DNA from: AC-43 sp963728855
GTDB taxonomy: Bacteria; Actinomycetota; Actinomycetes; Mycobacteriales; Micromonosporaceae
DNA: 64,000 bases
Assembly: GCA_963728855.1 (NCBI GenBank)
Contig: CAVSLN010000010.1
Coordinates: 310,001 to 374,000, forward strand
Direction: 5' to 3'
Below, in pieces: positions 34,346 to 42,413 of the stretch. Position 1 is the stretch's first letter, and each line of letters begins with the position of its first letter. Both the position numbers and the translations under genes were made by a program. The notes beneath the pieces were generated by a model. The model made no database searches. It was given only the letters and a program-made list of their open reading frames with translations, and was not told the origin of the DNA.

Positions 34346-35400
34346 GGGAGGTACACGTCGTCCTGCCGAACGACATCGACGACCCGGCGGCGCCGAGCGG
34401 GGGCAACGCGTACGACCGCCGGATCTGCCAGGGCCTGGCCGCCTCGGGATGGACGGTACGCGAGCACGCCGTCCACGGCGCCTGGCCCCGGCCCGGCGGG
34501 ACCGAGCGCGCCGGCCTCGCCCGTGTCCTCGCGACGCTGCCCGACGACGCGGTCGTGCTGCTCGACGGCCTGGTCGCCTCGGCGGTCCCGGACGTCCTGG
34601 TACCCGAAGCCCGACGGCTGCGCCAGGTCGTACTCGTCCACATGCCGCTCGGGGACGAGACCGTGGAGCTGAGGTACCCGGAAGCCGACGCTCTGGCGGC
34701 CGCGGCCGCGGTCGTCACAACCAGCGACTGGACCCGGCGGCGGCTGCTCGACCTGTACGCCCTGCCGGCCGAGCGGGTCCACGTCGCCGTGCCGGGGGTG
34801 GACCCCGCGCCCCTGGTGCCCGGCTCGGACGCCGGCTCGGAGCTGCTCTGTGTCGCGGCCGTCACGCCGGGCAAGGGGCACGACCGGTTGACCGAGGCGC
34901 TGGCGACGGTAGCGGACCTGCCCTGGAGCTGTGTATGCGTCGGGGCGCTCCGCCGGGACCCGGACTTCGTCGAGCGGCTGCGCCGGCAGGCGCGAGCGTA
35001 CGGTCTCGCCGACCGCGTACGCTTTGTCGGCCCGCGTACGGGCGGGGAGCTGCACGGCGCGTACGCCGCCGCGGACCTGCTCGTACTGGCCTCGCGCGGC
35101 GAGACGTACGGCATGGTGGTCACCGAGGCGCTGGCGCGCGGGATCCCCGTACTGGCGACGGCGGCGAAGGGGCTGCCCGAGGCGCTGGGCCGCGCGCCGG
35201 ACGGCAGCCGGCCGGGCCTGCTGGTACCGCCCGACGACCCGGTCGCGCTGGCCGGTGCGTTGCGGCGCTGGCTCGGCGAGACCGAGCTGCGGCAACGGCT
35301 GCGGCGGTCCGCGCGTGGCCGCCGTACGACGTTGACCGGCTGGGCGGCCACCTCGAAGATCATCGCGAACGTGCTGGCCGCCTCGCCGGTGCCCGGATGA
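34342..35400 (+). CDS. GT4-family glycosyltransferase
   Basis: A 352-residue GT-B glycosyltransferase. The N-terminal domain begins VHVVLPNDIDDPAAPSGG, with the Gly-rich loop of GT4 enzymes. The C-terminal domain has AAVTPGKGHDRL, FVGPRTGGEL and the donor-binding ASRGETYGMVVTEALARGIP with the E-x7-E pair. It transfers a sugar from a nucleotide donor to an unknown acceptor, in the cytoplasm. The start ATG 34342 overlaps the PTPS-like stop. Neighbouring genes suggest the acceptor could be a pterin- or lipid-linked compound; that is inference. Confidence 0.88.
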   Translation: MREVHVVLPNDIDDPAAPSGGNAYDRRICQGLAASGWTVREHAVHGAWPRPGGTERAGLARVLATLPDDAVVLLDGLVASAVPDVLVPEARRLRQVVLVHMPLGDETVELRYPEADALAAAAAVVTTSDWTRRRLLDLYALPAERVHVAVPGVDPAPLVPGSDAGSELLCVAAVTPGKGHDRLTEALATVADLPWSCVCVGALRRDPDFVERLRRQARAYGLADRVRFVGPRTGGELHGAYAAADLLVLASRGETYGMVVTEALARGIPVLATAAKGLPEALGRAPDGSRPGLLVPPDDPVALAGALRRWLGETELRQRLRRSARGRRTTLTGWAATSKIIANVLAASPVPG

Positions 35401-35433
35401 ACCCCCGGCGGTCCCGGCGCGTGTAGGTGCAGG

Positions 35434-35478
35434 CAAAGGTGCTGTTCAAGGCGGACAAAGGTGCTGTTCAAGGGAGGA
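35434..35478 (+). repeat. 22-bp tandem duplication upstream of UPF0104 gene
   Basis: Two copies of CAAAGGTGCTGTTCAAGG with four more bases (35434-35455 and 35456-35478). Only the second copy ends in AGGGAGGA, which supplies the ribosome-binding site for the GTG at 35482. The first copy lacks a complete site. This supports the downstream start. Confidence 0.85.
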
Positions 35479-35481
35479 CCG

Positions 35482-36435
35482 GTGCGCAGCTGGCTGCACG
35501 GCCCGTTCGGGCCCTGGCTACGGGCCCTCGGCGGCGCGGGCATTCTGGCGGTTCTGCTGTGGCGGCTGGGTACCGGTCCGTTCGTCGAAGGACTGCGCCT
35601 GATCGACGGCTGGTCGCTCGCGGTGGCGCTCGGCATCGGTGCGCTGACCACGTGGTGCTGCGCCTGGCGGTGGAGCCTGGTCGCCCGTGGCCTCGGTATC
35701 CGGCTGCCGGTCCGTACCGCCGTAGCCCATTGCTACCGGTCGATATTTCTCAACGCGACGCTCCCCGGCGGCGTACTCGGTGACGTGCACCGCGCGGTTC
35801 GCCACGGGCGGGACGTCGGCGATGTCGGCCGCAGCGTCCGCGCCGTGGTGTGGGAACGCTCCGCCGGCCAGGTGGTCCAGGTCGCCGTCGCGCTCGTCGT
35901 GCTGTCGGTGTTCCCGTCGCCGGTCCGGTCGTACCTGCCGGCGGCGATCGGGCTCACCGTGGCGGGCGGGCTCGGTGCCGTACTCCTGGCGCGGTTTCTG
36001 CCGCGAGGCGGACCGTCGCGGTGGGCGCGGGGCCTGCGCACGGCGGAGGCCGACATCCGCGACGGGCTGTTTGCCCACCGCAACTGGCTGGGCATCGTCG
36101 TCGCGTCGGCCGTGGTCCTCGTGGGCCATCTGGTGACCTTCCTGGTCGCCGCGCGTACCGCCGGCGCGACCGCCCCGCTGTCCCAACTGGCGCCGCTGAC
36201 GTTGTTGGCGCTGCTGGCCATGGGACTGCCCGCGAACGTCGGCGGCTTCGGCCCGCGTGAGGGCGTGGCCGCCTGGGCGTTCGCCGCCGCCGGGCTGACC
36301 GCCGGACAGGGCGTCGCGACCGCCGTGGTGTACGGGGCGCTGGCCCTTGTCTCCAGCCTTCCCGGCGCCGCCGTGCTGCTGGTCCGGCGGATCGGCGTGC
36401 CGGCGGCCGTCCCGCAGGAAGGCGCCGTCCGATGA
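35482..36435 (+). CDS. UPF0104/lysylphosphatidylglycerol synthase-like integral membrane protein
   Basis: A 317-residue protein with about eight membrane segments. It has the UPF0104 motifs RSIFLNATLPGGVLGDVHRA and GLPANVGGFGPREGVAAWAF. These proteins resemble the membrane half of MprF (flippase part) and often accompany glycosyltransferases, where they may move or export a glycolipid. The soluble aminoacyl-transferase half of MprF is absent. GTG 35482 is chosen because AGGGAGG precedes it by four bases. Its stop overlaps the ribA start by ATGA. Confidence 0.85.
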   Translation: MRSWLHGPFGPWLRALGGAGILAVLLWRLGTGPFVEGLRLIDGWSLAVALGIGALTTWCCAWRWSLVARGLGIRLPVRTAVAHCYRSIFLNATLPGGVLGDVHRAVRHGRDVGDVGRSVRAVVWERSAGQVVQVAVALVVLSVFPSPVRSYLPAAIGLTVAGGLGAVLLARFLPRGGPSRWARGLRTAEADIRDGLFAHRNWLGIVVASAVVLVGHLVTFLVAARTAGATAPLSQLAPLTLLALLAMGLPANVGGFGPREGVAAWAFAAAGLTAGQGVATAVVYGALALVSSLPGAAVLLVRRIGVPAAVPQEGAVR

Positions 36436-37082
36436 ACGAGGTTCCCCTTGCGACGGTACGGACGCAGGTGACCGTGCCGATGCGGTTCCCGGATGGGTAC
36501 GCCACGAGCGCCCGCGTGTACTCCTTCGACGGCCTGGTGGACGGCCGGGAGCACCTCGCACTCGGCCTCGGCGACCGGGCGCGACCGCTCGACGGGAACC
36601 CGGCCGGCGCAGCCGCCCCGCTCGTCCGCCCGCACAGCGAGTGCCTGACCGGGGACGTGTTCGGCAGCCAGCGGTGTGACTGCGGCCCGCAGCTACGCGA
36701 GGCGGTCGAGCGCATCGCGAGCGTCGGCGGCTTCGTGCTGTACCTGCGGCAGGAGGGCCGCGGCATCGGCCTGTACAGCAAGCTCGACGCGTACGCGTTG
36801 CAGGACGCCGGCCTGGACACCTACGAGGCCAACGTCGCGCTCGGTCACCGCGAGGACGAGCGCGACTACACCGCCGCCGCCCAGATGCTGGGCGCCCTGG
36901 GCGTGGCGCGCGTCGCCCTGCTGAGCAACAACCCCGACAAGGCCGAACAGCTCGTCCGGCTCGGGGTGACCGTGACCGAGCGGGTACCCACCGGCGTGTA
37001 CCTGTCAGCGGCCAACGCCGGCTACCTGGCGGCGAAGGCCAGCCGGGCCGCCCGTACGCCGGACCTCCCGTTCGTGCGCTGA
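36432..37082 (+). CDS. ribA: GTP cyclohydrolase II
   Basis: A 216-residue enzyme that opens GTP to 2,5-diamino-6-ribosylamino-pyrimidinone phosphate, releasing formate and pyrophosphate. Zinc Cys residues appear in RPHSECLTGDVFGSQRCDCG (three Cys), the GTP-binding region is LRQEGRGIGLYSKLDAYALQ, and the C-terminal part has LLSNNPDKAEQLVRLGVTV. All key residues look intact. It lacks the RibB domain of the housekeeping RibAB fusion and is not beside other rib genes or an FMN riboswitch, so it is probably a second copy serving this cluster. It overlaps the UPF0104 stop. Confidence 0.92.
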   Translation: MNEVPLATVRTQVTVPMRFPDGYATSARVYSFDGLVDGREHLALGLGDRARPLDGNPAGAAAPLVRPHSECLTGDVFGSQRCDCGPQLREAVERIASVGGFVLYLRQEGRGIGLYSKLDAYALQDAGLDTYEANVALGHREDERDYTAAAQMLGALGVARVALLSNNPDKAEQLVRLGVTVTERVPTGVYLSAANAGYLAAKASRAARTPDLPFVR

Positions 37083-37258
37083 CGAGATTGGTCCCGCCGT
37101 CTGAGGACCGCACGCCGCCGGGTGGCGCAACTGATCGACATATCTGGATGGTTAGCCCGACCGCCCTCGACCGCCGCGTCCTGGCGATAGCTCAGGCAGA
37201 GCAAGCTGGCTCACAGACGCGGGCGTGGCGGGGCTTCGCCCGCGTACGTTGGCGTGTC

Positions 37259-37519
37259 ATGGACGTCAATGCGATCGTGCTGATTCTGGGCGCCGCCGGC
37301 CTATTCATGCTGGTCGGTTCCCTCTTCCTCAGACGGAGCCGGAGCGGCACCGAAGGGCGCCCCGGGGTGAGTGGACCGGAGTTGGAGGCCGACATCGTCG
37401 CGCACCTGGCGACGCACGGGAGGATCGAAGCGATCAAGCTGTACCGTCAGCGGACCGGGGCAGGCATCAGGGAGGCGAACGACGCCGTGTCGGACATCGC
37501 CAGCCGGCGCGGGTTCTGA
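37259..37519 (+). CDS. Membrane-anchored L7/L12 C-terminal-domain-like protein
   Basis: An 86-residue protein from ATG 37259. One membrane helix (about residues 4-23) is followed by a short linker and a domain with GRIEAIKLYRQRTGAGIREA and NDAVSDIAS, similar to the ribosomal L7/L12 C-terminal fold used in other small actinobacterial membrane proteins. It is not ribosomal L7/L12 itself, which lacks a membrane anchor. The function is unknown. Upstream frames extend to 37088 but are not convincingly coding. Confidence 0.65.
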   Translation: MDVNAIVLILGAAGLFMLVGSLFLRRSRSGTEGRPGVSGPELEADIVAHLATHGRIEAIKLYRQRTGAGIREANDAVSDIASRRGF

Positions 37520-37615
37520 CCAGGCCGGCCAGGTGCCGGGTGTACGCCCGTCGAGCGGTGACGCCGCCGGTCTGGCCCGCCGGTTGGGACCCGACGGGCC
37601 GGCCGTGCGCGGGAC

Positions 37616-38461
37616 TCAGCAGAGGGCGCCGGCGATGGTCGCCGTCGCGGTACCGTCCGGCTCACCGAGGAAGCCGGGGTCGGGCCGCACGATCACCACA
37701 TGCGGGATCTCGCCCTGGACGTTCAGGACCTGGTTGCCCTGCGCGTCCGTCCGGATCGACGTCTTGACCTGGTCGCTCACCGCGACGATGAGGTACTCCG
37801 CCAGGCCGACCGAGGGCGACGCGAGGTCCTTCTCGTACACCTTCCACGAGCCGCCGCACCGGGGTTCGCTGTCGGAGGTCTGCCACCCGCGGAAGAAGCC
37901 GGCCGGTACACCACCGCTGAGCGGGTTCGCCGACCGCCAGTCGGGGCTGTACAGGGTCACCGACCTGCCGCTCGCCCCATTCAGCGGGCCGACCGCCAGA
38001 TCGCCGACGACGTAGCCGCCTCCGGGCATGTACGAGTAGATGATGGCGCCGACGAAGAGCCCGCCAGGCCGGTAGGTCGCGTCCCCGGCGTACCGGATGA
38101 CGATGTTGGTGTTCTGCGCGGCCACGCCGATCCGGGCGATGGTGCAGGTGGCCTTGCCGGTCGAGTCGGTGACGCCGGTGCAGGTCTCGTTGGGCCCGCC
38201 GACATCGAGGGCGAAGGAGAGCGTACGCCCGGACAGCGGCACGCCGCCCGCGGTCAGTACGGCCGACAGCGTCACCGGGCGACGCCCCGGGAGGAAGAAC
38301 GGACCGGTGTAGGCCACCTCCGTATCGATGGACGCCGCGAACGCTGGCGCCGCGGGTACCAGGGTGACGGCCAGGAGGCCGGTGACGATGGCGGCCAGCA
38401 GGCGCATCTGGCGGAACGCTGGCAATCGTGCTTCACGTAATCGTGCTTCACGGACGGTCAT
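37616..38461 (-). CDS. Secreted protein with Ig-like domain
   Basis: A protein of 281 residues or slightly shorter. A signal peptide is clear (MRLLAAIVTGLLAVTLVPAA ending APAFAAS), so ATG 38407 may be the real start; the upstream segment contains a duplicated REARL from a 15-bp DNA repeat. The mature part begins with a bacterial Ig-like domain (ATFxLxGVPLSGRTLSFAL type pattern with Cys pair near residues 93 and 104), followed by an uncharacterised C-terminal domain. It is probably an exported surface protein. No catalytic motif is seen. Confidence 0.65.
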   Translation of the reverse strand: MTVREARLREARLPAFRQMRLLAAIVTGLLAVTLVPAAPAFAASIDTEVAYTGPFFLPGRRPVTLSAVLTAGGVPLSGRTLSFALDVGGPNETCTGVTDSTGKATCTIARIGVAAQNTNIVIRYAGDATYRPGGLFVGAIIYSYMPGGGYVVGDLAVGPLNGASGRSVTLYSPDWRSANPLSGGVPAGFFRGWQTSDSEPRCGGSWKVYEKDLASPSVGLAEYLIVAVSDQVKTSIRTDAQGNQVLNVQGEIPHVVIVRPDPGFLGEPDGTATATIAGALC

Positions 38462-38554
38462 CAGGCGACGCTATGGTGCTACGAATAACGGCGCATGACC
38501 TCGTCGGCCAACTGATCGCCGCCAGCTGAACCGGCGCCGAAGCCACAACGGCAC

Positions 38555-38584
38555 GGGCCACCGCGTCGCGTGACGCGGTGGCCC
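38555..38584. terminator. Perfect 13-bp hairpin without T-run
   Basis: Arms GGGCCACCGCGTC (38555-38567) and GACGCGGTGGCCC (38572-38584) are separated by GCGT. It is extremely stable. No U-tract follows on either strand, so it would be an actinobacterial I-shaped terminator or a processing signal. Confidence 0.5.
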
Positions 38585-38787
38585 CGGCGGTCGCCACGAC
38601 GACAGTCAGTTCTGCCCCGCGCAGCCGAGGGTTCAATTGGCTGTTTAACCACAACACGGACGCGCGCCAGTCAAAGCTTAACAGCGCGTCCCGTTCGAGT
38701 GCGTCAGATGACCGGAAAGGTGCTCGCCTCTACCAGCAGTCTTCGACCGATCCTGCTGTGATTTTGTAGATCTGTGACGTGCTCCGG

Positions 38788-38829
38788 TTCGAACTCCGCC
38801 CGGTATCTCCGATACGGGCGGAACTCGAA
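38788..38829 (-). terminator. Imperfect hairpin downstream of tRNA-Arg
   Basis: TTCGAACTCCGCCC...GGTATC and GATACGGGCGGAACTCGAA face each other around a TCC loop. It lies 86 bases beyond the tRNA 3' end on the tRNA strand, followed by an AT-richer stretch (ACAAAATCAC on the minus strand). It plausibly ends the tRNA transcript. Confidence 0.4.
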
Positions 38830-38914
38830 GAGCGGGCCGCTCTATGGAGGCAACGCGGCCCGGGCACTCGATCCTCATCAGGCCAGAGGGTTTGGCGGAG
38901 TGGGAAGTTCTGAG

Positions 38915-38986
38915 TGCCCCCGGCAGGATTCGAACCTGCGCCACCGCCTCCGGAGGGCGGTGCTCTATCCCCTGAGCTACGGGGGC
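38915..38986 (-). tRNA. tRNA-Arg (anticodon CCG)
   Basis: Read on the minus strand, the 72 bases fold as a full cloverleaf. The 7-bp acceptor stem is GCCCCCG with CGGGGGC, the D-arm GCTC...GAGC, the anticodon stem CCGCC/GGCGG with loop CTCCGGA (anticodon CCG), and the T-arm GCAGG-TTCGAAT-CCTGC. The discriminator base is A. CCA is not encoded. It decodes the Arg codon CGG, frequent in this genome. Confidence 0.95.
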
Positions 38987-39065
38987 TCAGCGACCCCAGA
39001 ACTGTACCAGGCGACCGTACCGATCATCGACGCCCGGTACCGTCCACCGTGTCGCGTACCGACCC

Positions 39066-39692
39066 TCAGCTTCCCAGTGGTTGTGCCCCGAGATCGGTGA
39101 GCTTCTGTCGCATCCTCGTCACCTCGTTCTGTTGCCCGTTACGCATGGCGGTGGCCAGCTCCACCACATCCCGGTCATTCGTGAGCGACAGGATTCCGGA
39201 GACCATGTGGATACCGCCGAGATGGTGGCGAAGCATGAGCTGGCAGAACAGGATGTCCAGCTGCTTGCCGGTGGCCGCCCCGAGCTGCTTGATCTCCGCG
39301 TCTGTGGCCATGCCCGGCATCCGGCCGTCGGGCAGCAGCTCCTTGGTGCCGTTCGGCATCCAGGCCATCTTCGGCCGGGTCCCGGTCGGCAGCAGGTGCC
39401 AGTCCTTGAGCCAGGTCTGCATGACGCCGATCTGACCCTGCTGGACGGTCGCGATGTCGTACGCCATCTGGCTGATCTCGGGATCCGTGGTCTTCTGCCA
39501 CGTGATCATCGCCATCTCGACCGCCTGGGCGTGATGGGTCGACATGTCCCGGGCGAACCCGGCCTCGGGTGAGGTGTCCCCGGGCCGGGTCAGCGACGGG
39601 GTGAGTAGGCCGCCGAGGTACCCGATGGCCAGCGCCACCACCGTGACCAGCGCGCCCAGCAGCAGGGCGCGCCGGCGGAGCAGGTCGAGCAT
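39066..39692 (-). CDS. DUF305 family protein (putative metal-binding, exported)
   Basis: A 208-residue protein from ATG 39692, overlapping the DUF3105 stop by ATGA. An N-terminal membrane anchor (about residues 9-32) precedes a four-helix DUF305 domain with FARDMSTHHAQAVEMAMI and the second half-site FCQLMLRHHLGGIHMVSG. The paired HH and Met residues are typical of DUF305 proteins, some of which bind copper or other metals. The overlap with DUF3105 suggests joint function; the pairing is common in actinobacteria. Confidence 0.88.
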   Translation of the reverse strand: MLDLLRRRALLLGALVTVVALAIGYLGGLLTPSLTRPGDTSPEAGFARDMSTHHAQAVEMAMITWQKTTDPEISQMAYDIATVQQGQIGVMQTWLKDWHLLPTGTRPKMAWMPNGTKELLPDGRMPGMATDAEIKQLGAATGKQLDILFCQLMLRHHLGGIHMVSGILSLTNDRDVVELATAMRNGQQNEVTRMRQKLTDLGAQPLGS

Positions 39693-40555
39693 CAGCTCTT
39701 GGCGCTGGGAGCGGGGCTGCCCAGGTCGTGCGGGACGGTACCGGTGCTGGTGATGAAGTTGGCGGAGCCCGAGCCGCAGGATGCCTGGGGTTCCTGGGTG
39801 GCGTTCTGCCGCAGGTCCCGGATGAACTCGTCGATACGCGAGTCGTCGACGCTGCCGACCTTGAGCTGGAAGCCCCACGCCTGCAGGGAGACCGCCTTGT
39901 CCAACCCGGGGTACGGGCTCATGAACATGAAGTCGTTACCGCGTACCTTGCTCGCCAGCTTGTCCACCTGCGCGGCGGGCAGGTCGGGGCGGTAGGTGAT
40001 CCAGACCGCGCCGTGCTCCATCGCGTGGACGGCGTGCTCGTTGGCGATCGCGGCCGGGTATACGTCGCCCTGGCAGCGCTGCCAGTTGTAGTTGTGCGGG
40101 CCGGCGACCGGCGGGGACTGCTTGTACTTGAGCTGACCCCACTGGTGCTGGCCGCTTTTCACCAGGTCCGGGTCGGACTTGCTGAAGTCCACGATGCCGG
40201 AGATGCCGTCGGCCTTGTCCCGCCAGGTCTCGTCGCTCTTGACGACCTGGTACACGCCGAAGCTGATGATCCCGACGGCGAGCAGGCCGACGACGGTGAA
40301 CAGGATGATCGGGCCCCAGTTGGTACCGGCGCTGACCTTGACCGGGGTGACCGGGGGGCGGTTGCCGCCCTTGGCGCCCGGTTTGCCGGTGGCCTTCGCG
40401 CCCGGCTTGGCGCCGGCCGCGGGCTTGGCCGACGCGCCGGTCGACCTCGCCGCGGACGACTTCGCGCCGGTCGACTTCGCGCCGGGCTTGGCGCCGGCCG
40501 CGGGCTTGGACGACGGGCGGCGGTTACCGCCGGTCTGCGGACTGCTGATGCTCAT
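39692..40555 (-). CDS. DUF3105 family membrane-anchored protein
   Basis: A 287-residue protein from ATG 40555. An Ala/Lys/Gly/Pro-rich repetitive cytoplasmic segment of about 75 residues (AKPAAGAKPGAK repeats) leads to one membrane helix (about residues 80-102). The extracellular DUF3105 domain follows, containing YNWQRCQGDVYPAAIANEHA and HAMEHGAVWITYRPDL, with conserved His residues likely to bind metal. The function is unknown. It is divergent from argS and forms an operon with the DUF305 gene. Confidence 0.88.
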   Translation of the reverse strand: MSISSPQTGGNRRPSSKPAAGAKPGAKSTGAKSSAARSTGASAKPAAGAKPGAKATGKPGAKGGNRPPVTPVKVSAGTNWGPIILFTVVGLLAVGIISFGVYQVVKSDETWRDKADGISGIVDFSKSDPDLVKSGQHQWGQLKYKQSPPVAGPHNYNWQRCQGDVYPAAIANEHAVHAMEHGAVWITYRPDLPAAQVDKLASKVRGNDFMFMSPYPGLDKAVSLQAWGFQLKVGSVDDSRIDEFIRDLRQNATQEPQASCGSGSANFITSTGTVPHDLGSPAPSAKS

Positions 40556-40677
40556 CGGGCCTCGTCGCGATCGAAGTACGGTCAGGGCTGTCCCGGGGTG
40601 GGCGCAACGTCCCGCATTGTGACCAGCACGTCGGGTCGCCGCCAAGTCCCGAAGTGTACCCCCGCTACCCTTGGTCA

Positions 40678-42336
40678 GTGACTCCAGCGCAGCTCGCCGA
40701 CTCGGTACTCGCCGCGGCGCGTATGGCATTGACGGATAACGATTTGGACGCGAGTGTCCTCCCGCGTTCGACGGGCGTGGAGCGCCCCCGCAACCCGGAG
40801 CACGGCGACTACGCCTCGACCCTGGCGCTCCAGCTCGCCAAGCAGGTCGGCCGGCCGCCGCGGGAGCTGGCCGCCGCGATCGCCGACCGGCTGCGCGAGA
40901 CGGCCGGGATCCGCGAGGTGGAGATCGCCGGGCCGGGCTTCCTGAACATCCGGCTGGCCGCCGAGGCAGCCGGCGAGCTCGCCCGGGTCATCGTCGAGCA
41001 GGGCGAGGGGTACGGCCACAGCACCACCTCCGCCGGCCAGAAGCTCAACCTGGAGTTCGTCTCGGCCAACCCGACCGGCCCGATCCACATCGGTGGGGTA
41101 CGGTGGGCGGCCGTCGGCGACGCGCTCGCCCGGCTGCTGCGCGCGGTCGGCGCCGAGGTCGGTACCGAGTACTACTTCAACGACGCCGGTTCGCAGATCG
41201 ACCGGTTCGCGCGGTCGCTGCTGGCATCCGCGCGCGGCCAGGCGATCCCGGAGGACGGGTACGCCGGCGAGTACATCGGCGAGATCGCCTCGGCGGTCGT
41301 GCAGAAGCAGCCGGACGTGCTGAGCCGGCCCGAGCCCGACGCGCTGGAGACGTTCCGGGTCGAGGGCATCGCGCTGATGTTCGACCAGATCAAGGCGTCG
41401 CTCATCGAGTTCGGGGTCCGGTTCGACCGGTACTTCAACGAGAAGGAGCTGCACGACCGGGGTGAGCTGGAGGCGGCCCTGGCCCGGCTGCGCGAGCACG
41501 GCCACGTGTACGAGGCCGAGGGCGCGGTCTGGCTCCGTACCACCGACTTCGGCGACGACAAGGACCGGGTGATCGTCCGGGGTACCGGCGCCTGGACGTA
41601 CTTCGCCGCCGACTGCGCCTACTACCTCGACAAGCGGGAGCGCGGCTTCGACCGGGTCGTGATCATGCTCGGTGCCGACCACCACGGCTACATCGGCCGG
41701 ATGCGCGCCATGGTCGCCTGCTTCGGCGACGACCCCGACCAGAGCCTGGAGATCCTCATCGGCCAGCTGGTCAGCCTCGTACGGGATGGCCAGCCGGTAC
41801 GGATGTCCAAGCGCGCCGGCACGTACGTCACCCTCGAGGACATCGTCGACGCGCTCGGCGTGGACGCCGCCCGGTACGCGCTGGCCCGATACTCCGCCGA
41901 CTCCCCGATCGACCTCGACCTCGACCTGTGGACCCGGCGCAGCAACGACAACCCGGTCTACTACGTCCAGTACGCGCACGCCCGGATCGCCAGTCTGCTG
42001 CGCAACGCCGCCGACCTCGGGGTCACCCGGGGTACCGGCTTCGACCCCGGGCTGCTGTCCCACGACCGGGAGAACGACCTGCTCAAGGCGCTCGGCGAGT
42101 TCCCGGAGATCGTGTCGGCCGCCGCCGAGCTGCGCGAGCCGCACCGGGTGGCCCGCTACCTGGAGGGGCTGGCCGGCACGTACCACCGCTTCTATGACGT
42201 CTGTCGCGTGCTGCCGCAAGGGGACGAGCCGGCCACCGACCTCACCACCGCCCGGCTCTGGCTGGTCGAGGCGAGCCGGGTCGTGCTCGCCAACGGCCTC
42301 GGCCTGCTCGGCGTCAGCGCCCCGGAACGGATGTAG
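40678..42336 (+). CDS. argS: Arginyl-tRNA synthetase
   Basis: A 552-residue class-I synthetase that charges tRNA-Arg with arginine. The N-terminal additional domain covers residues about 1-90. The HIGH motif appears as PTGPIHIGGVRWA, the KMSKS loop as MSKRAGTYVTLEDI, and the DALR anticodon-binding domain occupies the C-terminal third (DNPVYYVQYAHARIASLL, then ending LGLLGVSAPERM). Length is normal. GTG 40678 is chosen because a TACCCT -10-like box lies at 40666-40671, suggesting a leaderless transcript. It opens the arg-lys-thr gene group. Confidence 0.95.
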   Translation: MTPAQLADSVLAAARMALTDNDLDASVLPRSTGVERPRNPEHGDYASTLALQLAKQVGRPPRELAAAIADRLRETAGIREVEIAGPGFLNIRLAAEAAGELARVIVEQGEGYGHSTTSAGQKLNLEFVSANPTGPIHIGGVRWAAVGDALARLLRAVGAEVGTEYYFNDAGSQIDRFARSLLASARGQAIPEDGYAGEYIGEIASAVVQKQPDVLSRPEPDALETFRVEGIALMFDQIKASLIEFGVRFDRYFNEKELHDRGELEAALARLREHGHVYEAEGAVWLRTTDFGDDKDRVIVRGTGAWTYFAADCAYYLDKRERGFDRVVIMLGADHHGYIGRMRAMVACFGDDPDQSLEILIGQLVSLVRDGQPVRMSKRAGTYVTLEDIVDALGVDAARYALARYSADSPIDLDLDLWTRRSNDNPVYYVQYAHARIASLLRNAADLGVTRGTGFDPGLLSHDRENDLLKALGEFPEIVSAAAELREPHRVARYLEGLAGTYHRFYDVCRVLPQGDEPATDLTTARLWLVEASRVVLANGLGLLGVSAPERM

Positions 42337-42343
42337 GTAGGGA

Positions 42344-42411
42344 TGAGCGGAGTCGCGAGGCTACGGACCCTGACCACGGCGGATGAGCGCCGGGCCGGGG
42401 AGCGAGGTTAG
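42344..42411 (+). repeat. Intercistronic repeat between argS and lysA
   Basis: The 68 bases after the argS stop start GATGAGCGGAGTCGCGAGG and contain the core GCGAGGCTACGG and GCGGATGAGCGCCGGGC. This matches the elements at 18331-18404 and 56261-56400 on the opposite strand. It nearly fills the gap before the lysA GTG, and so sits where its ribosome-binding site should be (GGGGAGCGAGG at 42399-42409). Confidence 0.8.
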
Positions 42412-42413
42412 CA

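Larger units (their letters stand above)
38462..38914. other. Intergenic region before tRNA-Arg
   Basis: The 450 bases are less GC-rich around 38630-38780 and contain no convincing ORF. A perfect 13-bp-stem hairpin lies at 38555-38584 and an imperfect, longer one at about 38788-38829, downstream of the tRNA on its strand. These could be terminators of the tRNA and of the flanking transcript. Confidence 0.5.

Noticed and set aside
36240..36431. FMN riboswitch upstream of ribA
   Set aside because: The gene overlaps its upstream neighbour and no RFN-type conserved stems are visible.
40675..42219. 514-codon reverse frame opposite argS
   Set aside because: No recognisable domains, and argS is complete and convincing.
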